Positions 31,673 to 42,395 of a DNA stretch of 64,000 nucleotides are shown here, in pieces (position 1 is the stretch's first letter; each line of letters opens with the position of its first letter). Origin of the DNA: Isoetes taiwanensis. Its lineage: Eukaryota; Streptophyta; Lycopodiopsida; Isoetales; Isoetaceae. The DNA is taken from NCBI GenBank assembly GCA_021234155.1, contig JAJEKV010000001.1, forward strand, positions 26,711,189 through 26,775,188. The letters run 5' to 3'. The position numbers and the translations under genes were made by a program. The notes beneath the pieces were generated by a model, which did no database searches, was not told the origin of the DNA, and saw only the letters and a list, made by a program, of their open reading frames with translations.

Positions 31673-33177
31673 GGGAGCAGTTGCAAGCAATGAAATTGCA
31701 GCTATCGTGGATGTTAACAACACGGCCGAGATTACGCCACGAGTTCTTGCGGGATTTTGGGTACAAAATGAAGGTGAGCCAACCTTCATGAACATTCTTG
31801 ATCCTATGTATGAACCATTACAATATCCTCTCTTATTCCCACATGGCACTTTGGGTTGGGGACTTAGAAATGAATATGGTCTTACACAATTACAATGGTA
31901 TAGGACTAGATTGTTGCATGAAGAACGGTTTCTCCAATTAGGTCGTTTATCGCGAGAATACTTGGTTGACATGTATTCAAGAGTTGAAGATGCTCGATTG
32001 AATTATTTTAGGACACCATTTATTTCCAACGGAGAGTGCAATATGATGAGGATTATTCTAACGTGAGAATGACGATCGAAAACGACATTATATTGCCCTC
32101 CTCATTTTTGGGATGTCAAAGGTGGTGCTCGTGGCAAGTCGCGGATGCATTGGCACCGTCTAGATCAAAAGGTCGCCCAACGTTATTCATCACTATGACT
32201 ACAAATGTGGACTGGCCTGAAATACGAGTTAGACTCAAACCTGGACAAAATGCATCTGATGTCCCTATGATTGTTGTTCGATGCTTTCATGGAAGATTAC
32301 AACGGTTGAAGGAGCTCCTTCATAAATTCTTCCAGCGCATATCATATGTGATAACAGTCATAGAATTTCAAAAACGTGGATTACCACATGCCCATCTCGT
32401 CTTGCGTACTGAACCCGACATACCAATCGAATGTATCGATGACATCATCTCTGCTGAACTACCTACAGATCCAGTCCTTCGAGCACAGGTTCAAAAATTC
32501 ATGATACATAGACACTCAGGAAGGTGCTCCCCAAATGGCAATCCATGTTGTTACAAATATCCAAAAGACATTAACCCCACAACGCATCTTGATTCAAAGG
32601 GTTATGTGCAATACAGGAGGAGGAGCATAGATGATGCATGGGTGGTTCCCTACAATGCCTTTCTCCTACATGAGTTAGATTGTCACATTATGGTAGACAT
32701 TAGTCCCACAAATCCATGTATTCTCGTATCTTTATGGTTACATTTACAAGGGATTTGACAACGCCAACTTTCGGGTAGCCCAAGAAAGGCACTCGGCTTC
32801 CATGCCATCGGCATTAAACATTCAACATGAAGCGGCAACGGAATCCTCGTCAAGGAACAATGATCAAAGAGAAAATACCATATGCCAACCATTAGAGCAT
32901 ACACTATTTGCGGCTGCGGAATCCTCATCGAGGAACAATGATCAAAATGAAAATGAAAATGAAAATAGCACATGTCAACCACCGGGGCATACAATCACCG
33001 TCCGGAAGAAACCTGTTAGGCGACCTCAGGAATGAAATACGATTACTTGAGGGCACGCGTTATCTATCGGCCCGACAGAGGCAGCGGAGAACAATGTCAT
33101 ATGATATAACAAATAAGTCTTCTGCCAAATGCCTACCTTTGCACTTGCCACATTTAAATACGAGAGGTCGTTGTTAG
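31641..33177 (+). pseudogene. Helitron Rep (HUH) region, frameshifted
   Basis: 31641-32066 carries the part before Rep (FMNILDPMYEPLQYPLLFPHG). After a frameshift, 32036-32758 carries Rep: LFITMTTNVDWPEIRVRL, then VIEFQKRGLPHAHLVLRTE with the HUH metal-binding motif (HAH), the RHSGRCSPNGNPCCYKYPKD region and RSIDDAWVVPYNAFLLHELDCHI. The tyrosine motif (YLYGYIYKGFDNA) follows in a different frame at about 32728-32770. From there to 33177 further frameshifts scatter the linker, which includes a duplicated ESSSRNNDQ stretch (32836-32955). Rep would nick and join the element's DNA ends. Confidence 0.8.
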
Positions 33178-33360
33178 ATCGATACTTCTTGCGTCCTCAC
33201 GGATAACGAGTTTGATGCCTTCACGCATATTCAATATTACGAACAATATCGTTGGTCGTATATAATTCAACATTGGCAATTGAATCTGGAGCCCATATGG
33301 AACAAGAGCGAGAGGGTTCACGAAACATAGTGAAAAAAAAAAAGGGTAAAGCAGCCGGTT

Positions 33361-35246
33361 GTGTGTAGGATACGATTGCTATTGCCTCGAGTAGGAGAAG
33401 CATTTTATTTGAGGCAACTCTTGCTGCATCGTGCTGTGAGAACATGGGATGAGTTGAAGATCGTTCATGAGCAACAATATGAAACGTATCAACAAGCTGC
33501 AGAAGCAGAAGGATTGCTCGCTGCACATAACGAGTCGGTATTAGTCATGGAAGAAGCAGTTTCTCTATCACTGAGTCCCACACAGCTGCGATTTCTTTTT
33601 GCCATGTTACTGCTCGATCAAGGCCCAGCGGTGGAGCTATGGACTAGGTTCAAAATACCAATGAGTATTGACCTATTAGATGAATACCCAAACGATGAAG
33701 CAATTGCATTTAATGAATCCCTTCATCTGATCAACAATATTCTAACACAACATAGTACTAACATCATGGCATTCGGTCTCCAACTGCATCCTCGTCTTGG
33801 AAGAAATGTCATGCGTGAACTAAAAAAATTTTCTGACCACCAGACATACTTAGATAATGTGATACAAATGACAAGTATAATGAATACTGACCAACATGAA
33901 ATATACAGTTTCATTCAAAAATGGCTTGAAACATCAGAAAGCAACCAAGCTATATTTGTCGACGGAAAGGCTGGTAGAGGAAAAACCTTCTTGCTAAATT
34001 GTGTATGTTTGTCTATACGAGGTAATCAATGTATAGCACTTCCTTTAGCGTTTTCAAAGATTAGCAGCTCTTCGGATCCGGGGGGCTTAACGGCTCACTC
34101 CCCTGCTCCAGATCCTGTGGAAGAAAATAATGCGGGACTTCATTCAATGATAGAACATGATTAAAGGGCGTGGAATTGCTCATTGCATCTAAGGTCATTA
34201 TTTGGGATGAATTCCCAATGGCCAATAAAGCTGTCATAGAAAGCGCCCATCATCTGTTGCAACGACTATGCCGGAATGATCTTCCCTTTGGAGGGAAACA
34301 CTTTATCGCCTCTGGAGACTTCAGACAGGTAGCTCCTGTTGTCAAGGGAGGAGGGAGAAATGCAGCATATAATGCATCTATAAAATCCTCGCCACTCTGG
34401 CAAAGTTTTCGTGTATTCAGATTAGAACAACCAATACGCAATGCAGGAGATCCTGAACTGATGCAGTTTGTTGATCGTATAGGAGAAAATTGGGAAGAAT
34501 CCACGGTCTCATTGGATATCTTCAACACAACTACTAGCGTTGAAAGTAGCGTTGATTTTCTCTATCCATCTAGCATCCTTCAAGACTCAGCAATATGCAA
34601 AAGACGCAACTTTTTGTCACCAATTAACAAGAGTGTTGATAATATCAATGGTTGCGTTCTTAGTAGACTGTTTAGTAATGACAGACTGTATTATAGTCAT
34701 GATCACATCTCCGAACAAGATGAAATCATACATGACCATCCCTATGCGACATCAGATTTTTTAAATAACTTCACCCATTCTGGAATACCCAACCATGAAC
34801 TAAAGCTTAAGGTAGGTGCAATATGTCACATTATGAAACGACTAGACATGGAAAAGGGTTTGGTAAAAAATGCAAGAGTTATGGTGATTTCGATGCACAC
34901 AAAATTCGTAATGGTAAAAGTATTAGATGATACAGCTCAAGAGGATGCATGCACATATCCAATCTCTAGAACAGACTTTTTTTATCAGCCAGAGAATCGG
35001 CCCTGGACCATACATAGACGACAGTTACCTCTCCGATTATCTTATGCAACCACCTTCAACAGCTGCCAAGGATTAACATTGGACCGCGTCGTTATCGACT
35101 TGCGTACTGATGTATTCGCACACGGCCAGTTATACACTGCACTTAGTCGCATGCGGAGAAGAGAAGACGCCCTCATCTTACTTTCGCCAGAAAACACAAT
35201 GAAGCGCACTAAAAATGTCGTTTATAAAGAGTTGCTATGTCTATAA
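33361..35246 (+). pseudogene. Helitron Pif1-type helicase, frameshifted
   Basis: 33361-34164 starts with GEAFYLRQLLLHRAVRTWDELK, typical of the Helitron segment before the helicase, and reaches Walker A (GKAGRGKT, 33964-33987). After a frameshift near 34020-34170, 34170-35246 holds Walker B (VIIWDEFPM), GDFRQVAPVV, RLEQPIRN, and the C-terminal motifs (YATTFNSCQGLTLDRVVIDL, YTALSRMRRREDALIL). The helicase would unwind DNA during rolling-circle transposition. The long second frame is intact, but it lacks the first part of the helicase core. Confidence 0.85.
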
Positions 35247-35573
35247 TGTATGTTCTCCTCCTCTACACAGGTCATGCAAGGAGATGGTAAGAATTAAACT
35301 TCGAATAAGGTATGCATTCTCTAACTTTTATGGTTATGACAAGCATGTTTAAATTTTACCATTCTCTTTATACAGGTGTGCATGACTTCTCTAGCACTCT
35401 TTTGGGGAATGATACTATCACATATGAATTTTTGGAGGAGTTCATATAAGGTACGTTGAAAAAAAAAAAAAAAAACAAAAAGCAAAAAGAAAAACTCCCT
35501 TTCCAGCCCGTACGATAGATGGCGTGCTATTCAATTACCATGGGATTCCCTCATCTATCTTTTTGATGTATCG

Positions 35574-35914
35574 CGATGACAGCCTAGTGGTCAAGCTATT
35601 GGTAATGGGCGACCCCCATCCAGGCCCAAAACCCACTGACTGTCATCGGATGCGTAAAAAAAACACAAAAAAGGGGGGATAACAAAAGAGTATTCATCGC
35701 GATGACAATCTAGTGGTAAAGCCATTGGTAATGGGCGATCCCCACCCAGGCTCAAAACCCACTGACTCTCATCGGATGCACATAAAAAAAAAAAAAAAAA
35801 AAATGGAGTAAGGGTGGTAAAAAGAACATCCATCGCGGTGACATTCTAGTGGTAAAGCCATTGGTAATGGGCAATCCCCACCCAGGCCCAAAGCCCACTG
35901 ACTGTCATCGGATG
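35574..35914 (+). repeat. three tandem tRNA-like (SINE-like) units
   Basis: Near-identical ~80-bp units start at about 35571, 35698 and 35834, separated by A-rich spacers, giving a period of about 125-135 bp. In the first unit CGATGACAG (35574-35582) pairs with CTGTCATCG (35640-35648), a 75-base module closed like a tRNA acceptor stem. CTAGTGGTCAAGC resembles a pol III A box and GGCTCAAAACC (second unit) a weak B box. No proper anticodon or T arm is formed, so this is at best a tRNA-derived SINE head. Confidence 0.45.
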
Positions 35915-35997
35915 GTGGAAACAAAAAAAGGACGAAACAAACAATAGTGGGGATCCCATGGTGGTCGACTATAGCACCTCTCTATCCTACGGGCACA

Positions 35998-36022
35998 AAA
36001 CACATGGCAATAGTGCAGGTTC
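35998..36022 (+). promoter_or_regulatory. B-box/T-arm-like stem-loop
   Basis: TGCAGGTTCAACTCCTGCA has a 6-bp stem and the loop GGTTCAACTCC, matching the pol III B-box consensus. The surrounding bases do not fold into a full tRNA. It lies just after the triplicated tRNA-like units. Confidence 0.3.
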
Positions 36023-36369
36023 AACTCCTGCATGTTTTTTAGCTATTTGCCAAAATTAGTACATCAAGTAGTCATAGCAATTCTAAACTAAAGCGAAAAA
36101 TTAGAACGTCAAATAATAAGTCTAATTGCACGAGTGTAAACAAAACGAAATGGTCCAGAAGTTAGTTTCCTAATTGAGAATTTCTCATCATTGGACATTG
36201 GTATCACAATATCAAGGGAATAGATTTCGCAGATTTAAATGTTCTTGCCCTTTAGCTATTGGACTAGTTAACATGATTAATCAACGAATTGTATAGTTGA
36301 TTTTTTTCTTTTTCTTTTTTTTTTTTTTAATGCCCTTCGACTGACACGAAGTCGGTAAAGAGAAATGTT

Positions 36370-36403
36370 CGCGGCGGCCTTGGCCGCCGCGATAAATTTC
36401 TTG
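36370..36403 (+). terminator. putative Helitron 3' hairpin and end
   Basis: CGCGGCGGCC (36370-36379) and GGCCGCCGCG (36382-36391) form a perfect GC-only stem; ATAAATTTCTTG follows. Helitrons usually have such a hairpin 10-12 bases before CTRR. The final CTTG departs from that rule. A weaker stem (CGACT/AGTCG) precedes it at about 36337-36353. Confidence 0.5.
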
Positions 36404-37854
36404 TAAGCATAAAAAGCATTCTAGGAAGCTACATTTGCTTCGCAATAAATAAAGGTCAGATTTTAAAAGGGTCCAGAAATAAAATGCAAATTGGACTTGC
36501 CCATAAGTTGTTTTGGTGGGTACTCTAGGAATATTCCCAGCTAGCCAATAAGCATCCATATGTTAACATGAATATGTTGAAAATGTTCCATGTTACCAGC
36601 TCTACATGTTGTCTTGCAATGGCCTATGATTGCAGGAGAAATTGTTCCCAATACTCCTATAACACACCCCAAATATATGCTCTATTGCTATTACTAAAGG
36701 AATCTTCAAAAGATGATAAAGGTTGTAGATCCTTTTCCCATAGTTTCTATTTGCATTTATACTATACACATTACAGTCCTTGGAACTCTGGCGTATTATA
36801 TGCTTTTAGAAATATGAGACTAGATCTAGCGTCCAAGACTTCTGTATACCTTAATTGCAGGATTTTTGATCCAGTTCATCTCCACCTTTAGTTCCAACTT
36901 TGTGACAGGCCAGAATACACTCCAGCCCAATTTTAAATCATGATTCTGCTATTCGACTTGTTTCAACTTCAACTGTGGGTGCCAATGATCTTGCTGTAGG
37001 TGTAATAATCTTGCTTTGGGTGTAGGTGTGGGTGGGATAATCGAGCCTTAACGTGTGAGTTGAAGCTCCTGCCGATTAAAGGCATTCACCTAGCTCGTCC
37101 ATGCATCAGGCGTATAATGGGCTCTCAGGGGAGGTGAACCCCTTCATAACTTTGACGTTCACAAGGTTCCTACATGATTCTATGAATTACAAATACCACT
37201 TGGCAATATCGAAGGCATGGCAAATAAAAGAACACAGGCAAGAAATAGGCAATAAGGCATACAAGAAATTGAGAAAATAAATAAAAGAAGGTGATGTGCA
37301 GGAGGGAGTTGTCTCTTTAGATTGTGTGGCTTTCGTTGATTATTGTTGCACTAGTATGTCGCTAAGGATGGTTTACTTGAGGAGTGGCTGTAAAATATGT
37401 TGCCTAACATTTTGTGAGATTTCATGCTGTGATTGGATTGTATTGCTTATAGGACATTGTTAAATGTCGAGTATTGGAACATTGTATAAAATTTTAACAA
37501 TGAAGTTATGGAGCATGTCATACATTACATACATGACTGTAAGCCACCACTTGTATTTCATGATGCCCAAACTTATGAAGTGCCGTATCAAGGACCGACT
37601 TTCGTTCCCCACAAAATAGAATTTGAAGAGCCAGATTTTTTTTGATTTAGCTTCTAAACCTTTTGAGTGAAAAATGAGCTTCGAATATTGCCCCTTCTTG
37701 GCTTCTTGTCGCCATAATATTGCCATGTTCTTGGTATTTTGCCCTATGCTTGGCTTCTTGTTCCATCTATAGCTCCATCGTCAGGATGCGAGAGTCTACA
37801 CTACTCAAAAGGCTTGCACCAAATCGTCTTGACATCTTCCTGCTCTGATACCAA
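36404..37854 (-). other. unassigned sequence and internal start of an inverted copia element
   Basis: 36404-37450 shows no recognisable gene. On the minus strand, TTGGTATCAGAGCA at 37841-37854 is a perfect copia-type tRNA-Met primer site directly inside the LTR that follows. 37726-37460 holds a short frame with no clear domain that might be a decayed gag start. Confidence 0.5.
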
Positions 37855-38455
37855 TGTTAGATATAAGATGCTCAAACAGATACAATTTCAATTCAATGAA
37901 ATGATTGTCTAGACAATCTAAATCCAATGGCTTTAAGCTTCAATTATGCGTATGATTGTAACCATTGAAAAAAAAATTATTAGCACTGTAGCATTGGGCA
38001 TGATCCAATCACTGTAGCAGCATTGATTCAATTAGATCATGCTAGATAACATTCGAAAAACCAAGCCCTAAGCAATGTTAGGCTATACTCTGGTCTACAG
38101 TTATGATCGGCCACCAAAAAATGTATGCTCCTTGGTTTTTATAGGCATCATTCTGGCCCACTGTGAGTCCTCATTTGTTTGACACAATCGTGTCTTTTTC
38201 CAAGCAATTTTCGACTTCAAATCATATGTCTCAATCTTCTCAACTTACCCCTTTTTTTATTTTAACTTTAGTCCTTATAAAGTTGTGATCATCCCTTTTG
38301 CATCATATATAAATATGAATATCCATGATACCATGATTCCAAGATCATTCCTCTATTCTGTCAAGTATTGTAGGCTCATCTTAATAGATTCTTCTGCAAC
38401 TTTTCTTCAGTAACAATGCCTTAAATATGTGATGGCATACTTTAAATTTCTAACA
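37855..38455 (-). repeat. copia LTR, inverted copy
   Basis: On the minus strand it starts TGTTAGAAATTTAAAG at 38455 and ends ATATCTAACA at 37855, followed by a primer binding site, so it is a 5' LTR. It is the reverse complement of the plus-strand LTR at 48759-49414, with many small differences and a gap of about 55 bases. Flanking bases show no target duplication. Confidence 0.85.
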
Positions 38456-39030
38456 CATATACTTTTAGTTCGAGTTTGTGAATAATCTATTTTTATAAGA
38501 ATTGTGACTTAATGTAAAGCATTGTGTCTCTCTCTCAGCTTGATGTCGCCTATAATGTTTATTGGTATACACCTAGTTGCAAGTATGCCCAGTGGCATGT
38601 TGCATTGCCCATGCTCTGCTTCTACATTGCTAGTTTGCAAATGCAAAAATGTTATTGTTGACACAATTTTCTATCATTGGAATTCATTGTTAAGGAGTTC
38701 TAATTATTTGGAGCATTGATGCAGCGTTGTTTTGAAGGCCTTCTAATATGCTCCTTTCAATTATTTCAAAGGATTATGATAAGACATTTGGTACAAAAGG
38801 GGAACAATTTTTAGTAAGTGAAAATGGCAATTATAATAGATGCCAAAGCTCTATGTAAAATATGAAGGTGCATACTTCTTTAATTGTAATTTTCTGTATT
38901 GTGAGAAACGTTTTTCAAATCATGCTATTATAATTTGATTTGTAGTAAACAATCGATGATTGCTCATTGGAAGAAATGGCAGAAGGATTCAAAAGCAGCT
39001 TGAGAAGTCTTTAAGGGAGGGTCTGATTTC
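38456..39030. other. no gene recognised
   Basis: AT-rich sequence between the inverted LTR and the copia coding relics; only short frames without similarity. Confidence 0.5.
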
Positions 39031-39033
39031 CAG

Positions 39034-40212
39034 ATGTGGAAAGGCTCAATCAAATACATCCGATGGGATCTGATAGATCCAGATAATAAAGAAACTCAGA
39101 ATGAGTCAAATAACATTAGCAGGTCAGAAAGTTCTATCAATGTTGCTAATGTTGCTGATATAAATGAAGCAAGTGCTGCAGGAGGAGCGATGAGTGTTGG
39201 AGCAGGAAGATCTGCATATGCTAGACTAAAAAAACGCCCAGGGAATCATTACATGCAAGCTGAGTCTCACAATCAGGCGACATAGACAAATGTGGAGTTT
39301 TCCACTTAAGCATTTTGAGGAAAAAACATCGTCTCAAATTGATTCGCTAGAAAAAGATTTGAGGGACTTGAAACTACAGGAAGATGGAGATGTCTCACAA
39401 TTCTTTAATACTTTTGATAATATCATAGTTGATCTGCCTGGAGGAGGAGTAAATGTTTCTGAGAGGAGTCAAGTACTCTAGAGATCTAGCTGCTCAAGAA
39501 TCTGAAGCAAGCAAATTCTCGGAAAATCCAAGTTGGGAATGGAGACTTGCAGTCAATTGAAGGGGTTGGTTTGCTGCAACTCGCTGATCTTCAAGGGAAT
39601 GTAATTGATATAAAAAATGTCTTGTGTGTCCCAAGGATCATAAAGAATCTGATTTCTGTCAGTTAGCTAGTTGATTTAGGTTACAGAATCACTTTTGAAT
39701 CAAGGACATGTAAAGTTTATCTTGATAATGAATTAAAGTTTCTGGCTCAAAGACGTGGCAATTATTTCAACTTAATGGTGTGATTGCCAAGTGTATTCTC
39801 AGTAATATGCATGATATAAAATTGTGGCACAACTGGCTTGGCCACAAAAACTGCAACAACATAAATTTTTTAGCCCAAAAAGGATGGATCGATTGCAAAG
39901 ATATGAGAAACGAAAAACTCATCTATGAAGGATGCATGTTTGGGAAGATCAACAGATTACCATTTGCTAAAGCCAAGCATAAAGCAAAAGATGTTCTTGA
40001 ATTGATCCTTACTGAAACAAGTGAAATGCATCAGGTCTGACTGAGAAGGGGAATATCTATCAAACAAATTTTAGCATTTCTGTGTTTCAAATGGAATTAA
40101 AAGGCAACTAACCTGCAGGTATATCCCTCAGCAAAACGGAGTTGCACAAAAAAAAAAAAGAACAATCATGGATGTAGTTAGAGCAATGATCAGGCACAGT
40201 GGCCTACCAAAT
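39034..40212 (+). pseudogene. copia gag, protease-region and integrase relics
   Basis: Frames with several breaks encode a gag-like segment (SLEKDLRDLKLQEDGDVSQFF), a part resembling the protease-to-integrase linker (NVIDIKNVLCVPRIIKNLISV), the GAG-pre-integrase domain (IKLWHNWLGHKNCNNINFLA, GCMFGKINRLPF) and the integrase motif YIPQQNGVAQKKKRTIMDVV with RAMIRHSGLPN. Integrase precedes reverse transcriptase, the Ty1/copia order. The catalytic part of integrase is largely missing. The sequence stops at about 40212, where foreign DNA begins; the polyprotein resumes at about 46552. Confidence 0.75.
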
Positions 40213-40272
40213 TATTATTATTATTTTTGGGTTGCCCCTAGGGGAGCAAACCCTTGTTTATGTGGGTTTATG

Positions 40273-40312
40273 GCATATCCTAGGTATATGCTAGAATATA
40301 CCTAGGATATGC
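40273..40312. repeat. perfect 17-bp hairpin near the edge of the copia insertion
   Basis: GCATATCCTAGGTATAT (40273-40289) and its exact reverse complement (40296-40312) flank GCTAGA. A second imperfect dyad (GGGTTGCCCCTAGGGGAGCAAACCC) lies at about 40229-40253. Confidence 0.75.
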
Positions 40313-40459
40313 TGATGACTGCTCAAAACCTACTATTCGCTGTAAACTCTCGGTCACCTGCGTCTGGATCCAGGATGCTCCAACCGAGTAACTGGCAGGG
40401 CAGACCGAAGATTTTTCTTTCTAAACTGATGTAGCCCGTGGAGCTGGTCTGTTACCCGT

Positions 40460-41850
40460 GGAGCTGATGTGGGATTTAAGGGGCATCAGGAGTAGCCATG
40501 TCCGGCAGAAGTTCGCCCAAAGCAAAGCCAGATTATGCATCTATTCTATTTGGACCACCTTCAATGGAGATATGTGTTGTTGGCAATTATTCAAGGTCGC
40601 CTATAATTCTTGCTCAGAGTGTCCAGGTAATTTCAGGAAGATGTACGGCATGATGTGGGACACTTGATGTAATACCTGTCTTCATGTAGAAACTAGATTA
40701 TGTCTGGAAGCTTCAGTTTGTCTTGAACAAATGCGATTGGAGAATGTAATCCAAATGTTACCACTTCTATTTGCAGCTTGAAAGCTTGTTCATATACTGC
40801 AGTCATAGACAAGGGGAGAAAATTGCGCAAGGAAGTGGTACAATTGGGGTATGCAGTGTATTGGTAGGCATGTATTTCAAATGTAGTCTTCTTCTAGAGA
40901 CCCAAGAAACATTTTGCAATATGCCATACCAAGATCTGGTTCTTCGCAATACATTACTAACAGGATATGCTGAGGAAGGACATGATCTAAATGCTCTTAA
41001 AGGCTTTGAGCAGATGCAAACTAAGGGCATTTATCCCGAGCAATCACACTTACATGCATTTTAAAAGCTTGTGGCAATGTTGCAGCATTAGTGAAAGGCC
41101 GTGAATTACATGTTGAGGCTTTCTGAAGGGGTTCGAAGAGGGTATGTTTTTGTTGGCAGTACTTTAACTGACATATATGCCCAATGCAAACTCTTACCAA
41201 GGCTCGTAGAATTTTTGATATTCTACCAGAGTGAAGCACAATAACTTGGACTGTCCTAATTGAAAGATTTCTTGAAAATAGATTGAATCAAGATAAAATG
41301 CTATAAGAAGATGCAACTTGAAATAGGATATATTGCTTCTAGACAATCACATACGCTCTCAGCTTGTACCCGAAGATGCATGGGGATGGATATGTTGGAA
41401 ATGGTCACCATCTAGATTATGGCATCATTGGAGCCATTGATCGGGCGGAAGATTCATGCTACGATTGTCGAAAACAGATTTGAAAGAGACCGTGTTGTTG
41501 GCAACATCTTGATAGGAATGTATGTCAAGTGTGGCCCAGCTTGATGGGGCATGAGAAATCCTTGATAAACTTCCAAAGGAGATGTCGTGACTGGATGTAA
41601 ATAATAAGAGGATATGGCATGAACCATGAGATTAATATGGCCTTTCAGTGTTTTTAAGAGATGCAATAGTATGGCTTTAGGCCAGCTAATGCCACTTTTA
41701 TATGTCTTCTTAGGGCATGCAGCCTTGCCATTCTGGTTACAAAGAGTAGGGAGTATTTTCAGGTGATTGAAGAATATGGCATTGCTCCATCAATGTCAAC
41801 AGATCATTGTACTTGCATGGTTGATCTCTTTGTACATCCAAGGCATTTAC
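40460..41850 (+). pseudogene. PPR protein pseudogene
   Basis: Broken frames read like a PLS-class PPR protein: IGVCSVLVGMYFKCSLLLETQETFC, then MPYQDLVLRNTLLTGYAEEG, NALKGFEQMQTKGIYP. Further on, the frames recall the HAxIVE...DVVVGNxLIGMYVKCG pattern near 41450-41540. Multiple stops and frameshifts are present. It lies in the foreign segment that splits the copia polyprotein and is not a copy of the intact PPR gene at 51870 as far as can be judged. Confidence 0.7.
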
Positions 41851-42395
41851 ATGAAGCAGGAAATTGTTGAAATGCAAAGAATGCCGACCCGTTCGATATA
41901 GATCCTCAAAAGAGAATTGAGGAAGCTATTAAACAGGTACACCAAATACTTTCCCAGTTTCTTGACAGCTAAAAATATAATTCCCGTTGCCTTTAATTGC
42001 ATCCTGCATATAGTAGCTTTATAGAATAGCTGTCTTCCCTCGTAATTCAAGCACCAGGGAGGATGGATACAGTTCTCAAATTTTTGCTCTTTTATCCAGT
42101 ATGATTAGGGACAAAATACTACCAATGTCAAAAGATAACAAAAGAGACATTATAGGAATTGAATTAGAAAGTTCGATACTCAAAGGATTCTTTTGCATAT
42201 CATATATTTATTCTTAATGATGGTTGAATTTAACTTGCCATGCAAAAAAAACAGAGATGAGAATTGGGAGGCAAAGAATCGAACATAATCCCTCAAGCGC
42301 TTGCTCGTGTTGTAATGTTATCATACCTCCATTTCATATACATATAAGTGATTGGTTTGATTCATTTGCTCTGGTTATGGAACTTTGATTTTCAG

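Larger units (their letters stand above)
30315..36403 (+). mobile_element. Helitron, autonomous type, inactivated
   Basis: Frames in order encode an N-terminal repeat region, the Helitron helicase-like N-terminal domain, an HUH Rep nuclease, and a Pif1-type helicase, all on the plus strand. This set is diagnostic for a rolling-circle Helitron. At least five frameshifts interrupt the protein. Downstream, a GC-rich hairpin at 36370-36391 resembles a Helitron 3' terminal hairpin, followed after eight bases by CTTG rather than the expected CTRR. The 5' terminus was not found. Confidence 0.8.

Noticed and set aside
35957-36045. tRNA gene
   Set aside because: The T-arm-like stem and B box are good, but no D arm, anticodon arm or acceptor stem can be formed.
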